Shown here piece by piece: positions 40,901 through 54,947 of a stretch of DNA of 64,000 nt. Within the stretch, counting starts at the first letter, position 1; the number at the start of each line of letters is the position of its first letter. Source of the stretch: Balanoglossus misakiensis (lineage: Eukaryota; Hemichordata). The DNA is taken from positions 13,454,001 to 13,518,000 of the forward strand of contig CM082581.2 of assembly GCA_040954595.2 (NCBI GenBank), read 5' to 3'. The position numbers and the translations under genes are program-made. The notes beneath the pieces are model-generated. The model made no database searches. It saw only the letters and a list, made by a program, of their open reading frames with translations, and was not told where the DNA came from.

Positions 40901-43405
40901 CAATACCAGTGCCACAACCCGACACTCTCGTTAAGTAAAATATCTTAATTAAATACGTGTTAATATATCTCGCGTGTGCTTTGGTTCATGATTGTGGCAG
41001 AACCGACCGCTCTTGCCAATTCTCTCCGTTTAGTGCTCGGCTCATAATCTGAGAGCCTAACTGTTCATCGCATAATGACGGAAGGGGCTTTGTGGGTAAC
41101 GTCCACGCTTTGACGTTGACATTTATATACAGTACCGGTATATGGTTTCCATGCCATCACAACGGACCGAGATCGATTGTCTAGGGAAAGTGGGTCACAG
41201 TTGTTCAATATTGAAGCTCTTCTTAAATTGACACTATCACCTGAGAAGGCACTGCAGACTCTGTTGTGTGAGAATTGCTTTTCCAAACAAGAAAAGTACG
41301 GTTGACGCCATTTCCCAGTACTCCCCATGAGACCCTTGAGTATATCAGAAAGTGGACAGCAAATTCGACCTTTAACATAATCGACGCCATTGTGATTTCT
41401 CACGAAGAGTCGCGTCAATCAATAACAAAAATATTTCGGGGGAAAATAAAACTTTTGGCCCATTGAGACTCCGAGGTGAAAAGTGCGCCACCTGTACTGA
41501 ACCGTGCTTGTGTCACACCATACCCTAGCGATTATTGATAATGTTAATATACTTTGATTTACTGCAAGTTATTAAATTTTCACGCACACTATACGGCCCA
41601 TTGTCATAACCTCATAATCTGAATTCAAAAACATAGTGCAACAGCAGTTAAAAAGCATTGGGTCGACCGCGCTATTAAAGGCAGCACAATGTTTCTGATT
41701 CCTGCACTGAGAGAGCAGATTCATAACCCGCCGAGACGAGGCTTGGCTTTAAATTGAACAGGACTGGTAACCTATTTCAAGGAGTGTTCCTTAAAATAAC
41801 GAGTGATCATTCTTGCTGTTTGAAATTCAAGGCTAATGTTGCCAGAAAACCCCCACGTCAGAACACAGCCACTCTGCGCATGCTCTCTGTGTGACTAAAT
41901 TTCTGTTATCTTGTCACACTTGATTTATTGGCCGTACACATACATGATAAGAGAAAACTCTCATTAAAGTGCATTGACTGCAAGAAGCTTCGAGCAGATT
42001 TGCCAAAAGATTTCAGACCGAATGCAATTTTGATTACCAAACAGATAAGGGACCGTTTACACGGACAATTCAAGACCGAGGAGAATTTCAGGTCTTGAGT
42101 AACGAGTATTATGTAATTATCCTCGACAAAACTTCCCAATTTTGAAGAGTTTCGTCAGCTAATTGCACCCATTCACATCAAACCACCGATGTATGTCCAA
42201 TCGAGCGGCTGCCAAAATCACAAAAAAACCTAAATGTCACACGGTCAAATATCGATCACCAAACAAAATATATAATGAAATAATGGATAGCTTTTACCAC
42301 TAGGTCTCTAAAATTCTATACAAAATCGAAAGCGAGTGGATTTTTTTCAGTCTGTGGATCTAGCGATTTACATGTATTTACATATGATCACGTTTTAGCA
42401 CTTTTAAGGACAAACCTCTGGACCCTGACTAAAACAGCATGAAATTTCGAAGGAATGTTGATATTCTTCTTCAGTTTATGTAATAAAATTTTGCAGCCGA
42501 AGTAAAAAATAATCAGTTCGCGTCATTTACTCTGTTATCACTATGCAATTTAATTTAAAGTAACTGTCCTGTGAGATAATATATCTATTTAGCTCTCCCA
42601 CGGGACTAAGTATACTTTACGATATCAACCGTCAAATGACTGTCAATGCACAATGTACATTTATATTTGGATGACCTTTTCAGTCTTTAAGTTACAATTG
42701 AGTCAGTTGATTATTTTTCTGTGTGCCATTTCTAGTTGTTAGGAGATGTAAAGAAAAACATACCCTTACCATGTAAACGAGACTAATCAGCGATTTTAGC
42801 GGTGTGGTCACACGAAAAAAGTGCGCCACCAGAAGGTCGTTCGAAGACACGCCGTTATAAATCTTATAACAACTTTGATCATTGCAAGAAAGAAACAGCA
42901 TATTCTTCCTGAGACAGTATCCTCGAAAGAAACATAAACTGATTTATCTTGCTCAAAACGGCGCGACCTCTGCGTGCAGGGAACATCATATTTTACGACT
43001 TACGATTGTGTTTTGATAAAATTCGACCTGAAACTAGTGAATGTGCAACCTGGATACAAACATTCCCAGTCTTGAGACACGTTTACGAGACCCGATGTTC
43101 TAGAACCTATTAGTGTGTTATAATGACGATAACAATAAACATATCTATATCTCATCTGTTGACGTCTGGGATCACAATAAGACTTCTTCCCGTCAATAAC
43201 TAACAACAGAAGGGAGCAACCTCGGGGAGGGGGGAGATCTCTCTGGCCTACTTCGTATAATCGAATTGGTTATCTCTAATGACGTCATCAATAATTGAAT
43301 CTATCCGGAAATTCTCTTTCAGGCATGTTGAAGTTTCCACCAATGTAAGGCACCGATGACCAAGACACAAACTGATGACAAGTACATGTAAGTCAAAAAT
43401 AATTA
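37966..43405. other. intergenic DNA, nothing assigned
   Basis: No recognisable gene. The largest open frames (39,405-39,668 +, 40,200-40,466 -, 41,065-41,418 -) have no family motif and are not arranged as exons in phase. There are scattered short simple repeats only. Confidence 0.55.
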
Positions 43406-43715
43406 AGCAATAACACAAGATTTTGGTACAATTCGAGACATATAGCTTGAGCCGTTAGGCGAGTGCTATATGGAGCGAGTTGTACCAAAATTGTGTGTAT
43501 ACCCGACTGAGGCAGGGGTTATTGCTATTATATTATATCAACAATTGATATTGGTACAATTCGAGACATATAGCACGAGCCTAAGGCGAGTGCTATATGG
43601 AGCGAGTTGTACCAAAATCGAGTGTACCGGTATACCCGACTGAGGCGGGGGTTATTGCTATTATATTATATCAACAATTGATTTTGGTACAATTCAAACA
43701 TATAGCACGAGCCGT
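43406..43715. repeat. hairpin-forming tandem repeat, 2.3 copies
   Basis: A unit of about 130 bases repeats. TTGGTACAATTC begins copies at 43,423, 43,551 and 43,684. Copies 1 and 2 are complete; copy 3 stops after its left arm. Each full unit contains a long imperfect hairpin (43,421-43,490 and 43,550-43,617) whose arms TTTTGGTACAA and TTGTACCAAAA pair and continue through CATATAGC/GCTATATG. An outer inverted pair, AGCAATAAC (43,406-43,414) and GTTATTGCT (43,518-43,526), encloses the first hairpin, as in a small foldback mobile element. No protein is encoded. Confidence 0.85.
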
Positions 43716-46700
43716 TGCATTGGTTGCCTTAGATTAGAACTAAATTAAGCAATCGTTCGGGATGTAAAACCGAAACGTAAATCAGTTGAGATGTGCTCAT
43801 TGGTTGTGTAGGTCACGTGAGGGACAGTGAAACGAAGTATGCTCTTAGCATCGAGAAGCTCAGATTAATGACTAGCGACTCAAGTGCGTCCGTGCTCCTC
43901 ACGTAATTCGGAAATAATTTATAGTGGGTTCTAAGGAGTTGCTATCGCAACGCAATATAAATTCAGCGCCGCAGTCAACAATCTGGAATTTCATCAGAAA
44001 TCAGTTACCTTTGGAGTCACATTTTCCATTTCTGGTGTTTAAACATCTTATCAAATACTGCTTGCGTGAAAATTTGCGATGCGGTTCCCTTGGGTTGCCG
44101 CGAGTCTTGAGATTTGTTCGAATTTCGAAGTAATCTGCATTCGGGGGCAATTTTGCCCTGTGAGCATTGTGTTTGTACAAAACGTCCTCTCGCGGAAATC
44201 GCTTGTTCGATCAATTTGAAATTAAGCGTACATGTCTCTTGAGATGATCGCTTAGATTTGTTCAAACTGTGAATACATCTTTTTGAAGCCACCTTGGCCA
44301 TTTTTGCTTGAAATTTCCTTCGGGATGCTTTGCCAATGGTTTTTTAAGTCTTTTTAAGTCTAGTTCCAATATCTCTATTGCCATACATGTATGTGATTTC
44401 TAGGAAGCATGAGCTTAATTCTTTAAATGAACAACTTCTCGGCTGCCAGCAGTTCAGCAAAGAACACAGTGAATATGGTTTGCCGTTGCAGTGTTTTTAA
44501 TCAAGGTTGTTGAATCTGAGTGATGAAAATACCGGAAGGAAGGTCATATGTGAAGGTCAAGATGGCCCGTTGGGGCGTGAGTGTGGATAGCGTGGATCTG
44601 ATTTCAACCACAGGCATTTTTGCGGTCACTTGTTCAATAAACTTCAATTCATCATGCAAATGGTTTAAACCGTGTGCCGGTGAATGCCCGTATAGCAAAT
44701 AGCTTCACGACCTACATTGCAATTCTATCTCATTCGATGGCTTAGACAAGTCCGCTCGCGTTTCATATTAGGATGGGTTGAAAGGTCAGACAAAGAATTG
44801 ACAATGTGGTAGTTCCGCTACTCACTAAAACCAAATCGTTTAATGGTTTACGTGAACTCTTCTATACCGCCTGCCGATTTAAGTCTAACGACTAAAAGGT
44901 AATGTCCCCGTAGAACTAAATATTCTAATAACACTACCAACCCAATCACTATATTAAAAACAGACATCCTGACGGGGTTATTGGGGTCGAAACATGGACT
45001 TCTCTGTGAGTAATGATTTGGGGTTTTTCCTCCTCTTAATACATGCTTATAGTTATCAGCTCATCGTACTTTCAGATATACAACCCCTACTTCAAGACAT
45101 ATCAACCAATCCGGGACAGGCATAGCATATGCGCTGAATACCCACGGTTTAACTAATGGGTCTACACGAGAAAGTTATCCTATATCTTACAATACTTAAA
45201 TGGACGCTGAAAGCTATGGGGATTATTACCCACTCAGATTTCCCTCTAGTGGAGCTGAGAGCAATATGTACTTCTTAAATATAGATATCATCTGGACGTT
45301 TCAAGAAATTACTTAAACATGGCGCTCTAAACTGCGCCCATTAGTTTGTGCTCGGAGATATTTAAAACGACAACCAGTCCGCCAAATAAAAAGTGCCCAC
45401 AAGCATGTTGGTATGCACATGGGACACGTGGTTCTGCGAAACCAATCCTTGCATAAAAAATACTGAGAGATCATAAAATGTATTTGACTTTCTTATGTCG
45501 CAGTAAAGATTAGTGTTAGTGAGAGAGTTAATAGACTCAGGAATCTATTTTTGAACATGATGGCGTGGCGGTCCTTTGACATTTTGTGTTAGATCGGGTC
45601 ATGCCAGGTCATGATCTGGTAGGGTGGCCATCCAACTACAGATTGCCGTTGACTGTTACATGAACCATTAGGGTTAACTATAATACCAGCAAAAGTATTT
45701 ATATTGCCCATGTAACCCCGCGTCGAACTTTCATCAAACACTTAATGAAATGAGAGCAAATTCTATGAAATGTTGCATTATAGTGGTGGACAGACAGGCA
45801 GGCAGGCATCCTCCCAGCTTTCCTGTTAAGGCAATTTCCAAATGTGTTGGTTTATTTTTTAGTATAATGCCACATTGATCGTGGAAATATCATCGTAGCG
45901 TAAGACTCTGTGACAATAATGGCGGCATATTAGTTTTGACATTTGACAAGTGAGCACCATTTGGACCAAATGGCAATAGCTTGAGGACTATACAGTCGCG
46001 GTGCCTTGAACAATGTAATATGAACGCGTCAAAGTTGGTGTTCATTTTATCTATCGTAAACGCGAGGATTATGGTATATTTTAGGGGAAAATCACCCTTT
46101 TTATGAATTGGTGAACGACAAAGAAGGTAAAACAGGAAATTTGATGCGTGTCGTATTCAAGTTATATGAGCATAATATGAGATGTTACTAAGTATATGAT
46201 GACTTGAGTACATTTTGGCATCGATCAATCTCCTGCAATAGGACCTAGCTATCTCAATATGAATTACAGTTACTATATTTATCACACATAGAATTCTTGA
46301 AAATTAAACAGTATACATGATAAAGTACCCGAACTTTTCAATTGGAAACCATATTGTAGTGCACGTGATCGATCATATATAATATTATTTAGACTTCGCG
46401 TCGGCATATGAGAAACCCAAGTCCACGCGCAATTATTAAAGACCATTACAAATGTCTCGTATGTAACAGGACACCGATACAGAAAGACTGCGAGTCAACA
46501 AAGTTTCTACATACTGCTTGGCAGCAGATATGTTTGGATCGGATTATTTGCAGCATTATCGGTGATTCAGGCTGCCGGGGCATTTTTCATAATTCCGGAT
46601 TTGTGGCTTATTTCAGAGTACGAAACAAGGCCATATATCTTGCTGTTTGTTTGCATTTCATCTGAGCAGAATCAACGCCTGCGCACAGTGTAGATGGTTC

Positions 46701-49700
46701 TGTTTTGTTGGAGGCGATGCGTGAAACATAAGAATCGAATTTCAAGGCAGATTACTTAATTGTGATCAGACTCATTTGCCGACGGAGGTCGTCGGTTTGT
46801 GTTAGAACTCGGGCGGGATGCGTGATGGGGCCTGTTTCCATGGCAGCAACTCTAATGGCCTCCGAGTAAAGTTCAATTGCAGAATCGTGACAGGCTTTAA
46901 CACATGGGTACGTCAGCTCTATAGTGATTCGAGTTCCGGCGTTCAAGACGTGTAGTCGGTGCATCTATTTCAAATCCCAATATCTGAAACCAGGCGTAAT
47001 TGCTGAAAAAGACTGTTTGCACATCGCCACTCAGCCTTCTTGAGATTTGTGGAGTGGACGGGACATCAATGGCGCCCCTTGAATCACTAGAATGCTTTAC
47101 TAAATTGGCAACAACTGGAAGACAGCAATGACAAGTTTCCATTTGGCGCGTGATGGTTTTGTCAAATACGTCGTCGAAATGTTCCAAGTAATGGTCATTT
47201 CACATAGGCTTCTCTGCCATTGTTCGCCATGTCTTAAATCAGCAATAACATCTGGGCATTATACAGATTGTGCGTGACTTCCATACCGCCGCCAGTAATG
47301 GGATTTTTGCTCGTTGAGGATTTCCATTTTCTGAATCATGGCTTCGTGGTAATTACCTTACCATACATGAGGTCGACCATTTTTATTTGTTTCTCATCGT
47401 ATTAGGGCCTCTGTCGAAGAATAGTCAAATGGGAATAAAAATATTCCGTGTAACTTTAGCATTTTCAAACAAATTCCTGCAGAGGTCATTTAGTTCTAAT
47501 TTTATGGTCTTGTTCAATCAAAAGGGCTGACTCGCTTTATAAAAAAGATCAAAAGTCGTAGCTTTACAGAAGTGGGAGTGCATGCATTAATTTTTTACCT
47601 GATAACTTCTTTTCAGAGTGTGCCAACTTTGTTTTGAATAATTTATGTTGAAAGGATGTGACACGTCTGCGTGTTATATTCCTGTCATGAACTGCCCCGT
47701 CTTTCCATTCGAGTGAACGGTGTTGTCCAGAGAAACGTGCCAAGTGACGCGGAAAATTCAATATTCCTTTCAACGACAGAAACAGACGAGTCATGCATGT
47801 GGGTAAATCTCGTCTTAGTATCATGTTGATAGTACATCTGAGGAAGATGCTGATGGGACTTCAATTTGTAACTCAGTGAGAATGTTATTCAAGTACAAAA
47901 AATAATCATACTAAAACCTTTTTTCACGGTTGTAATATGAGTTTGGATATAATCTGAAATGTCAGTGGTCGATATTAGTGGGACTTTGATCAACTCCAGG
48001 CCTCCCCTGGGGAAAAGGCAATTTCGACGTCCTCCCAGCAAGTGATTGTAAGGTTGTGCCGGTTAGAAAACGGTGACCTTTTGATGTTTCATTTAACCTG
48101 TCGCAGGGTACAGTGTCAAGGTGCATGTGTACCACATCCGAAGAAAGTGCAAACTTTTATTCATCCTGTACCCTCAATGTTAATAGCTGTACTTTGTAAA
48201 CTATTGTAAGATATTTGAATACTGTTATTGACATAGCCAATGGAACAGAACTCGTACTTACAAATCTGCCTGCTTTAGGCAAATACCGTGCAAACTGAGC
48301 ATGCTCTAATACAAGGGAGGCGTTTCATCCTTACACTTTAATTAAGGTGCCTCTCGCACAGTCTTGCCAAAACGTTAAACACCTTTGTCAGTGTTGATGG
48401 AAATATGTGGGAACATATTATTACTTTCTGCGACATATTTGTGTCTCACACTGTTCTTTTTGTTGTGGGTATCTGTAGCGTGTTCACAAATTTCCATTCA
48501 CGAACACCATTAGCCTTTGGAGGTATATGAAAGACCAGGATCCCCAACGAGTTGCAACATCATTCTTTCATTACGCGGAGGAAATTGGGCCATTTAACTC
48601 GACAGGCACACAATGTTCTCTCTTGCTGGATGAGACGACAAGAAAAATGTCAAACTGTTCGACCACACGATTAAAGGGCACTCTTTCTGCACGACGTCGT
48701 CGGAATTATCATTACGGGGGAGGTCAATTATGAGCTCAGTTTGTTCAGTTCGTATTCCGAAATGAATCAACCAAACTAATTCAAAGTGAACGGGTGACAG
48801 AATGTATTAAAAGGCAAAGTTTTATTCTAGTGGCACAGTTTCAGTGTGTACTATTCGGAATTACATTTTGCTGATCTTTGCTTGACAGTAAAAATAGTTT
48901 TCCAGCAGAAATGTGGCCATGCCGTTTAAGGAATCGTAGTGCCACCGCTCATTGATACACCACAAATTTGATCACGACAGAATGTTTGTTCTTTACCGTG
49001 AGATTACTCCGCTACTTTGTCATCTGGAATGAGGAACATTTGTTCCCTCGTGTCATCAAACAGTAGTCCCGAACCACAGCGATAGCAATGTTTCTATTAA
49101 TAGCTACAAGAACTACGGATACTTTCAACCAGATGAGCTCAGTCAACAGTCGATGCTCTGAACAAATATGAAGTATTTACCGCGAGAGAAAAAAACTAAC
49201 GACCCGCAGAGGGAAGACCTTTTTGTCATTTCTTTGTAATAAAACAACACAGGTGAAGTTTTATTAGAAACCGTTTCTTGATATCGGCGGGTTGTGCTTG
49301 AACCTGTCAAAACATCTGTCAACCGCTACCTTGTACATCATCGATTCTGTTGCGACTTCTAGCGTTATTCTATGGCGTTGTTCTTCCCTATCTTCGTAAT
49401 TTGACGGTATGAATTTGTAGGTTTCTGTATGTGTGTTATCGGATACAGCATGGTGTACCAGAGAGTCGGCAACATCTTCGTTCCGGCGATTAATTGTTTG
49501 TTTTCAAGTTAATTGTGCGTTTAATGACACAGTTGGGACTGAGTAAATAGTCTTTAACTTTGATTACGAATGGAGTCAAATCGTTGCATGGGTAATAGGT
49601 TTTCCTTAGGTGCATGCAACGGTCACTCGCCGAACGCATCTGAACATTCAGGTTTCGGTGAGATATATTTAGCTTTGACCCTCGTAAATGAGTTTTTCAC

Positions 49701-49951
49701 TAACTAGGATACCAAGTCACGGTTATACCATTAGCACTGATTCAAGTCAAATCTTCGGCTCAGCACAACATCCCCGTGCCCTGTTCTTGATGATATCTCG
49801 GAAGGAATTCATTCGCCATCCGTAAATACATGCTCAGAATAATTATCAAGCCCATCCAGTGTTAGCTAGCTTAATCTAGTATCATTTACAGAGTAAAAAT
49901 TGGGTTGACATTGAGCACATGTGTGTCAGTGACGTAAAGCAGAGCATATGT

Positions 49952-50003
49952 CGTGTTTTTTTCGCTTTTGGTCACTCACACAAGCAAAAGCTAAAAAAAC
50001 ACG
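49952..50003. repeat. 19-bp near-perfect inverted repeat (hairpin)
   Basis: CGTGTTTTTTTCGCTTTTG (49,952-49,970) pairs with CAAAAGCTAAAAAAACACG (49,985-50,003) at 18 of 19 positions around a 14-base loop. There is no adjacent gene, and the T-rich arm followed by the loop is not a recognisable RNA gene. Confidence 0.75.
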
Positions 50004-53000
50004 AAAGCTAGCTTATAGGCTAGGCAACAGCGATGTAATGAGTAACAATAATTGACTTTTCTCTTTGATCTATAGTGCAAATATACAGAAACCAACTCAA
50101 AAAAGTCGAGATCACAAAGAGCATGCCCAATAGTAAACTAATAAATAAAAAGTTAATACCGTAACGTCATTGGTTTCACGTCTTTCTCGTTAAATCTCGG
50201 ACACAGCCTTTCGCGTCTCTGTTTTATCGCTTCTTGTTTCGTCGAGAAGCGATGTCGATAGCCAGATGTAATTATATCATTCGACAGAAATTTTCGCTTA
50301 CGACACCCAAGAGAATAGGAGGCACTTTAATGGCATTGAGCGACATTTTATGAATTCTTACACACATCCCCTGGTTTAGTTTTTGCAGCTTGTGAGTACA
50401 CACAGACTCTGGGAGCTGTCGTCAGGTGCGTGAGGGGAATATGTCAGCATATGAACAGTTGCTAATTTTTGCCTAGAGGATGTGGTTGTCGAGGCAACAG
50501 AGTCCTTGTAGATTTACAAAATGGCGTGACGGTCGCGTTATTGAACCCCTGAGAGAAAGAATCATCTTAGAGGCTACATTCTCAAATGCTCGACACTTTG
50601 TGTATCGACCAGTGTGTCCTATTAGTCATACATTTCAAATCCGCCAGAAGAATCCGCGCTCACAAATCGCCAAGACAGCACTTGAGGGAAGTGGCCGAAT
50701 GTGACTTTAATTTTCACGTAAATACATGCCCGCAGCATTGATGGCATTCAGGACGAGCCCGTATCTACACGCACTACGAGCGCATGGAATGTGTCTCTTC
50801 GCAAGGGATAGTAACATTGGCAAAATGCTAGAAAGAATCAGAAGAAATGTGAAAACATTTATCAAAACCACGCTTCAAATTCAAGCTTGAGGGAAGCGCC
50901 CCAGGGGTACACAAAGCAGATGCAGTAGAAGCCCGGCACTTGAATCGATCGAGTGTCCAGGTTCCACGCTATAGGCCGCTGTAATCGCCAAAAATACAAT
51001 TTAATAATTTTAATTGGGTGTAAGCTTCAGCCATCTGCCGACACCGGGCAAGTCAATCAAAATGGCGTCGAGTTGCATGACACTGCCGGTCCGCACAATA
51101 GCCAGCACACTTCGCGAGAAAAACTGCTCATTTATTTCATTTTTCAGTCACGCGGCGTTGTCATTCACTCTGTCGCTCACTTTTTCCGGCTGCATTTAAA
51201 CTAATGTTTGACAGAGATGGAATACACTTAAAACACAAACACACACACACGCCCAGTTTTTGAATGCGCAGATTGAATACGTTGTGCTACGAGTATGCAG
51301 TAATCAGCGGGGAGCCTACAAAATTGCCTTTTCAAATCAAATTCTCTGACATTTGGTAATTACCACTTTTTGTTGTTTGAAAAGCTTGTTTGGCGCAGGT
51401 GAACACGATACAAAATTTTGTCGTTTCGTCGCTGAGTCAATCATGTACATGTACATACATGCACTGAACAGCTCAAAGTCTGAACCTCTGCAGGTTTTCA
51501 TTAAGAAGGGGTTCGTCATCATTTTTGTAAAATATGTACCTTCTGCCGTGCGTTGAATTTCTCTCTATCAATCACTATGAAGAACGACCACTCAATACCG
51601 AAGAAAGTACGGATTTGATGGGGGAAAGATGGTATTGTACAATGGTGACTGGAAGTCTATGTATTCAGTTGCCATAATTGAATAAAAAAAAGCTTCGTAT
51701 CGGCGTGCGTCATAGCAGGCAACAGCACTGTTAATCTGGAGCTCATCTTGAGAGAAATTTAACAGGAAGCGCGCTGAGATGAATATTTATGGCAGCACCC
51801 CAAGTTCAAAGCAGTCCTTTCTGACCAATTATCCTTCATTAACCCAGTCCCAGTGATAGGTCAGTCCAAGTGTAGAATACAGTGAGTTGTGCGTGTATAC
51901 ATGTAGATAATCGAGAAAAACAAGTGCCCCATGCCGGACATTGTCAGACAGAATCGACGCGTGAATGCAAAGGTCCAGGCAGTCTAGCTAACCACGATTT
52001 AATACCCTCGACACTGCTTGTTTCATGCTACAGTATCTAGACACACAGTTGTGGAAAACAATAGTAAACAGACTGTATCCAAAATGATTGTATTAAAATA
52101 AGAATAAAGAGAAACCAGGCAGACATCGCACTGACTCACGCCGTTGCCAGGGAACCAGAAAACTCCACCAACTTCATCTCGGGACATGCCCCCATATGGA
52201 TGTCTGTATTATTCCAGTTGCACATAACTTTTACAGTATAAACTTGTCAAAGCGACAAATGTACCCCACTCAGGAAGTGGTCGAACCTATCTTATGCTTC
52301 GGGTAAATTTACCACTGAGATTTTAAAGTGCGTCGACTCACCCCCTTTCAAGCAGCAGACTGATAAAATTCTTGTGAACATGCATAATTAATGATAAATG
52401 TTCAGCAGCTGGGGGTTTGAATCTGAGTATTTTCCCGAGTATACATTATAGATTAGCAGAAACGTGACAGATTGCACCTGAGCGCAGTCATCGGTCACTT
52501 GCACGTCACTTAGTTCATTAGAGTGCAACGTCATCCGTAAATGACTTCATTAAAACACGATAGTCATGGGTTACCTTGGAAACACATTGGTACGGGCAAT
52601 GCAAAAACAATCATATATAGTCTGTAAATCGTCGAGGCCAGTTGTTTCAAAAGCAGAGTAATTCCTTTATGGGGAACCTGGAAGTTCGACTTCTCTGTGC
52701 TGATAGTTTTAATGGTACGCAAAATAGAACGATTACCATTTGGAGCGCATACTAAGCGTGTCGGCGGATATGTCCGGTATTCAATCAATAACGACAGTTC
52801 CCTTGACAGGAAGTAACTGTTACGTCACAGACTTTTGTATGGATGGGACTCGGCAGTTATTTGTTTGTGGAACGCAGGTAGTGTTAACACACAACTGCAC
52901 TGAGAACGAAACAAGCTTGGCCCCATTTCTCTACAACTGCCAGAGCAAATAGTGTTTGAACATTCGAGAAGTAAACATAAAACAAGTTGCATTACAGGCA

Positions 53001-54910
53001 GGATTTTAGGTTTCTGTATTTATCATTTCTAATTTTGTCTTTTTCACGTGTTTATTGAAATTATAACTAAATGCTGTAAGAGAATAGTTTTGGAAAACAG
53101 TCTCTGATTAATTATGAGACCGTTATTAAACTGCCTTACTTCTGATTAATACACACAATGGCAAAATGAGTTCTTTCAATATCTCAAATAAGCGTTAACT
53201 TGATTGCTTTCAGTGCATTTTGATAACTTGACGGCAATCTTGTATGACATATGCCCCTTCCACTTCGATTCCATTGATGTTATAAATTTAACTACCGAGA
53301 GGACATCATTTAGTGCGTAATGGAAATGCATAAATATAGAAACAATTTCTAACAAGGTTAGGATATTCTATATCACGATAGGTGCAGTGCAAGTATGGAA
53401 TTTGCTGTCAGTGACTGGAGGGTTCTTTTCGCTGTTCGTAAATATTATAGAGCCGTAGTTCCGAAGGGTAAACAGGATCATGTAATTCATCACTATAAAT
53501 CTGGCGATTTCGACAGCTCCTCGTAAATTTTGCTATCTATTTTGTTTTTTTTGTGGAACGTCAGTAATCTGGACATCTAGGCTATTGTACAGTCTGGTGA
53601 TGTGAAGGAGATAAGCCCATTATACAAATCTCACGCTCGATTGTAGCTTTATATGTCTGGGCGCTAAACATGCAACAGAATACTAAACGCATGCTGGAGG
53701 GGTTAATTGTTTCAAAATAACTGGCAGCCATATTGCGGCAAGAGACAAATTGGTGCATCGGTTATTATTTGATTTTTTACCATAAATAATAGTAGAGTCA
53801 AAGCGGTTTGCACGGCAGACATATCGCACTCTAATTATCAAGTCATACATCATCAATATCAGATGGCTATTAGATACATCTAGGTGGCAGGAATCAAGAA
53901 CGTGGTATCAATATCAAATCTATCAAGTAGCTATCGCGGAAACTGCAGTCCGTTTACGCCGAAACGACTGAGACAGTAACCATGGAAACGTTGTAACAGA
54001 AGTGGCCATCGCAGGAATGGCTAACAAAATATGGTAATTGCGCACTCGACTAGACTCGCGTCGAGGAAACGACACATGCATACGACTTGTTAGACTTTTC
54101 AATTCGACGTTGCAGAATAGATGTTAAACTATACGGATGAAAAACTTCTCTCGTTTTTAACATGCAGTGAAGATACTGCAGATGAACAATTAGATCTAGA
54201 TCTACATTTGCGTTGAACAATATGTGCAAGACAGAGGCACAGACAGACAGACAGGCATTAACGCTGAGACTTGCTTACATGTATTGAAAGTGCACAAATA
54301 GGCAAATTAGAAATGAAACTTTAATCTCGATAAAGATCCTTTGAAAAAGTACTCCGACTCTGTACATGTATGGAATTTCATTCCACTCAATGTTCGGGAG
54401 CATTTCTTTTATGCAATCACCCTTGGATGTCGGCTACGGTTATTTATTTACCTTTGAAATCTGCATAACGAGGGTCACTGAGGTCACTGCAGATTTGAAT
54501 CCATCTAATTAGTCAGTCTGGTAGAGGGCGTGGCGATGTTTTTTTCTGAATTGTACCTAAATGCTTGGTTGTTGAACACGGTTCACATAGCAATTTGTTA
54601 CCTAGCAATACACATATACATCTCATTTTTGTCGGAGGTAATGTCAATATTGAATGATAAATGGTCGGACTCGACTGACGATGAAATTCTCAATCTGAAG
54701 TAAAATGCGCACAGTTTCCGAGTCACCTGAATAACTTCCATTACGTTTTGTTCTAGTTCATGCGTAAACAGTAATAAAATTACGATTACACGCTTTGAAT
54801 TTAATTAAATTATAAGAACATTTTTTACATTTGTCGTTATAAATCTTATCCTGTTGGTTTTTTTGTCATTTGTCGATTTTTTTATATACTGTAGTATAAA
54901 CACAAGTCTG

Positions 54911-54947
54911 ATTGGTCACTGTGGGACTTTCAAGCAACTATAAAAAG
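54911..54947 (+). promoter_or_regulatory. possible core promoter upstream of the receptor gene
   Basis: An inverted CCAAT word (ATTGG) is followed about 27 bases later by CTATAAAAAG (54,938-54,947), a TATA-box match on the + strand about 1 kb upstream of the receptor ATG. A leader exon between here and the acceptor at 55,923 would be required, and its donor cannot be fixed. This call is weak. Confidence 0.2.
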
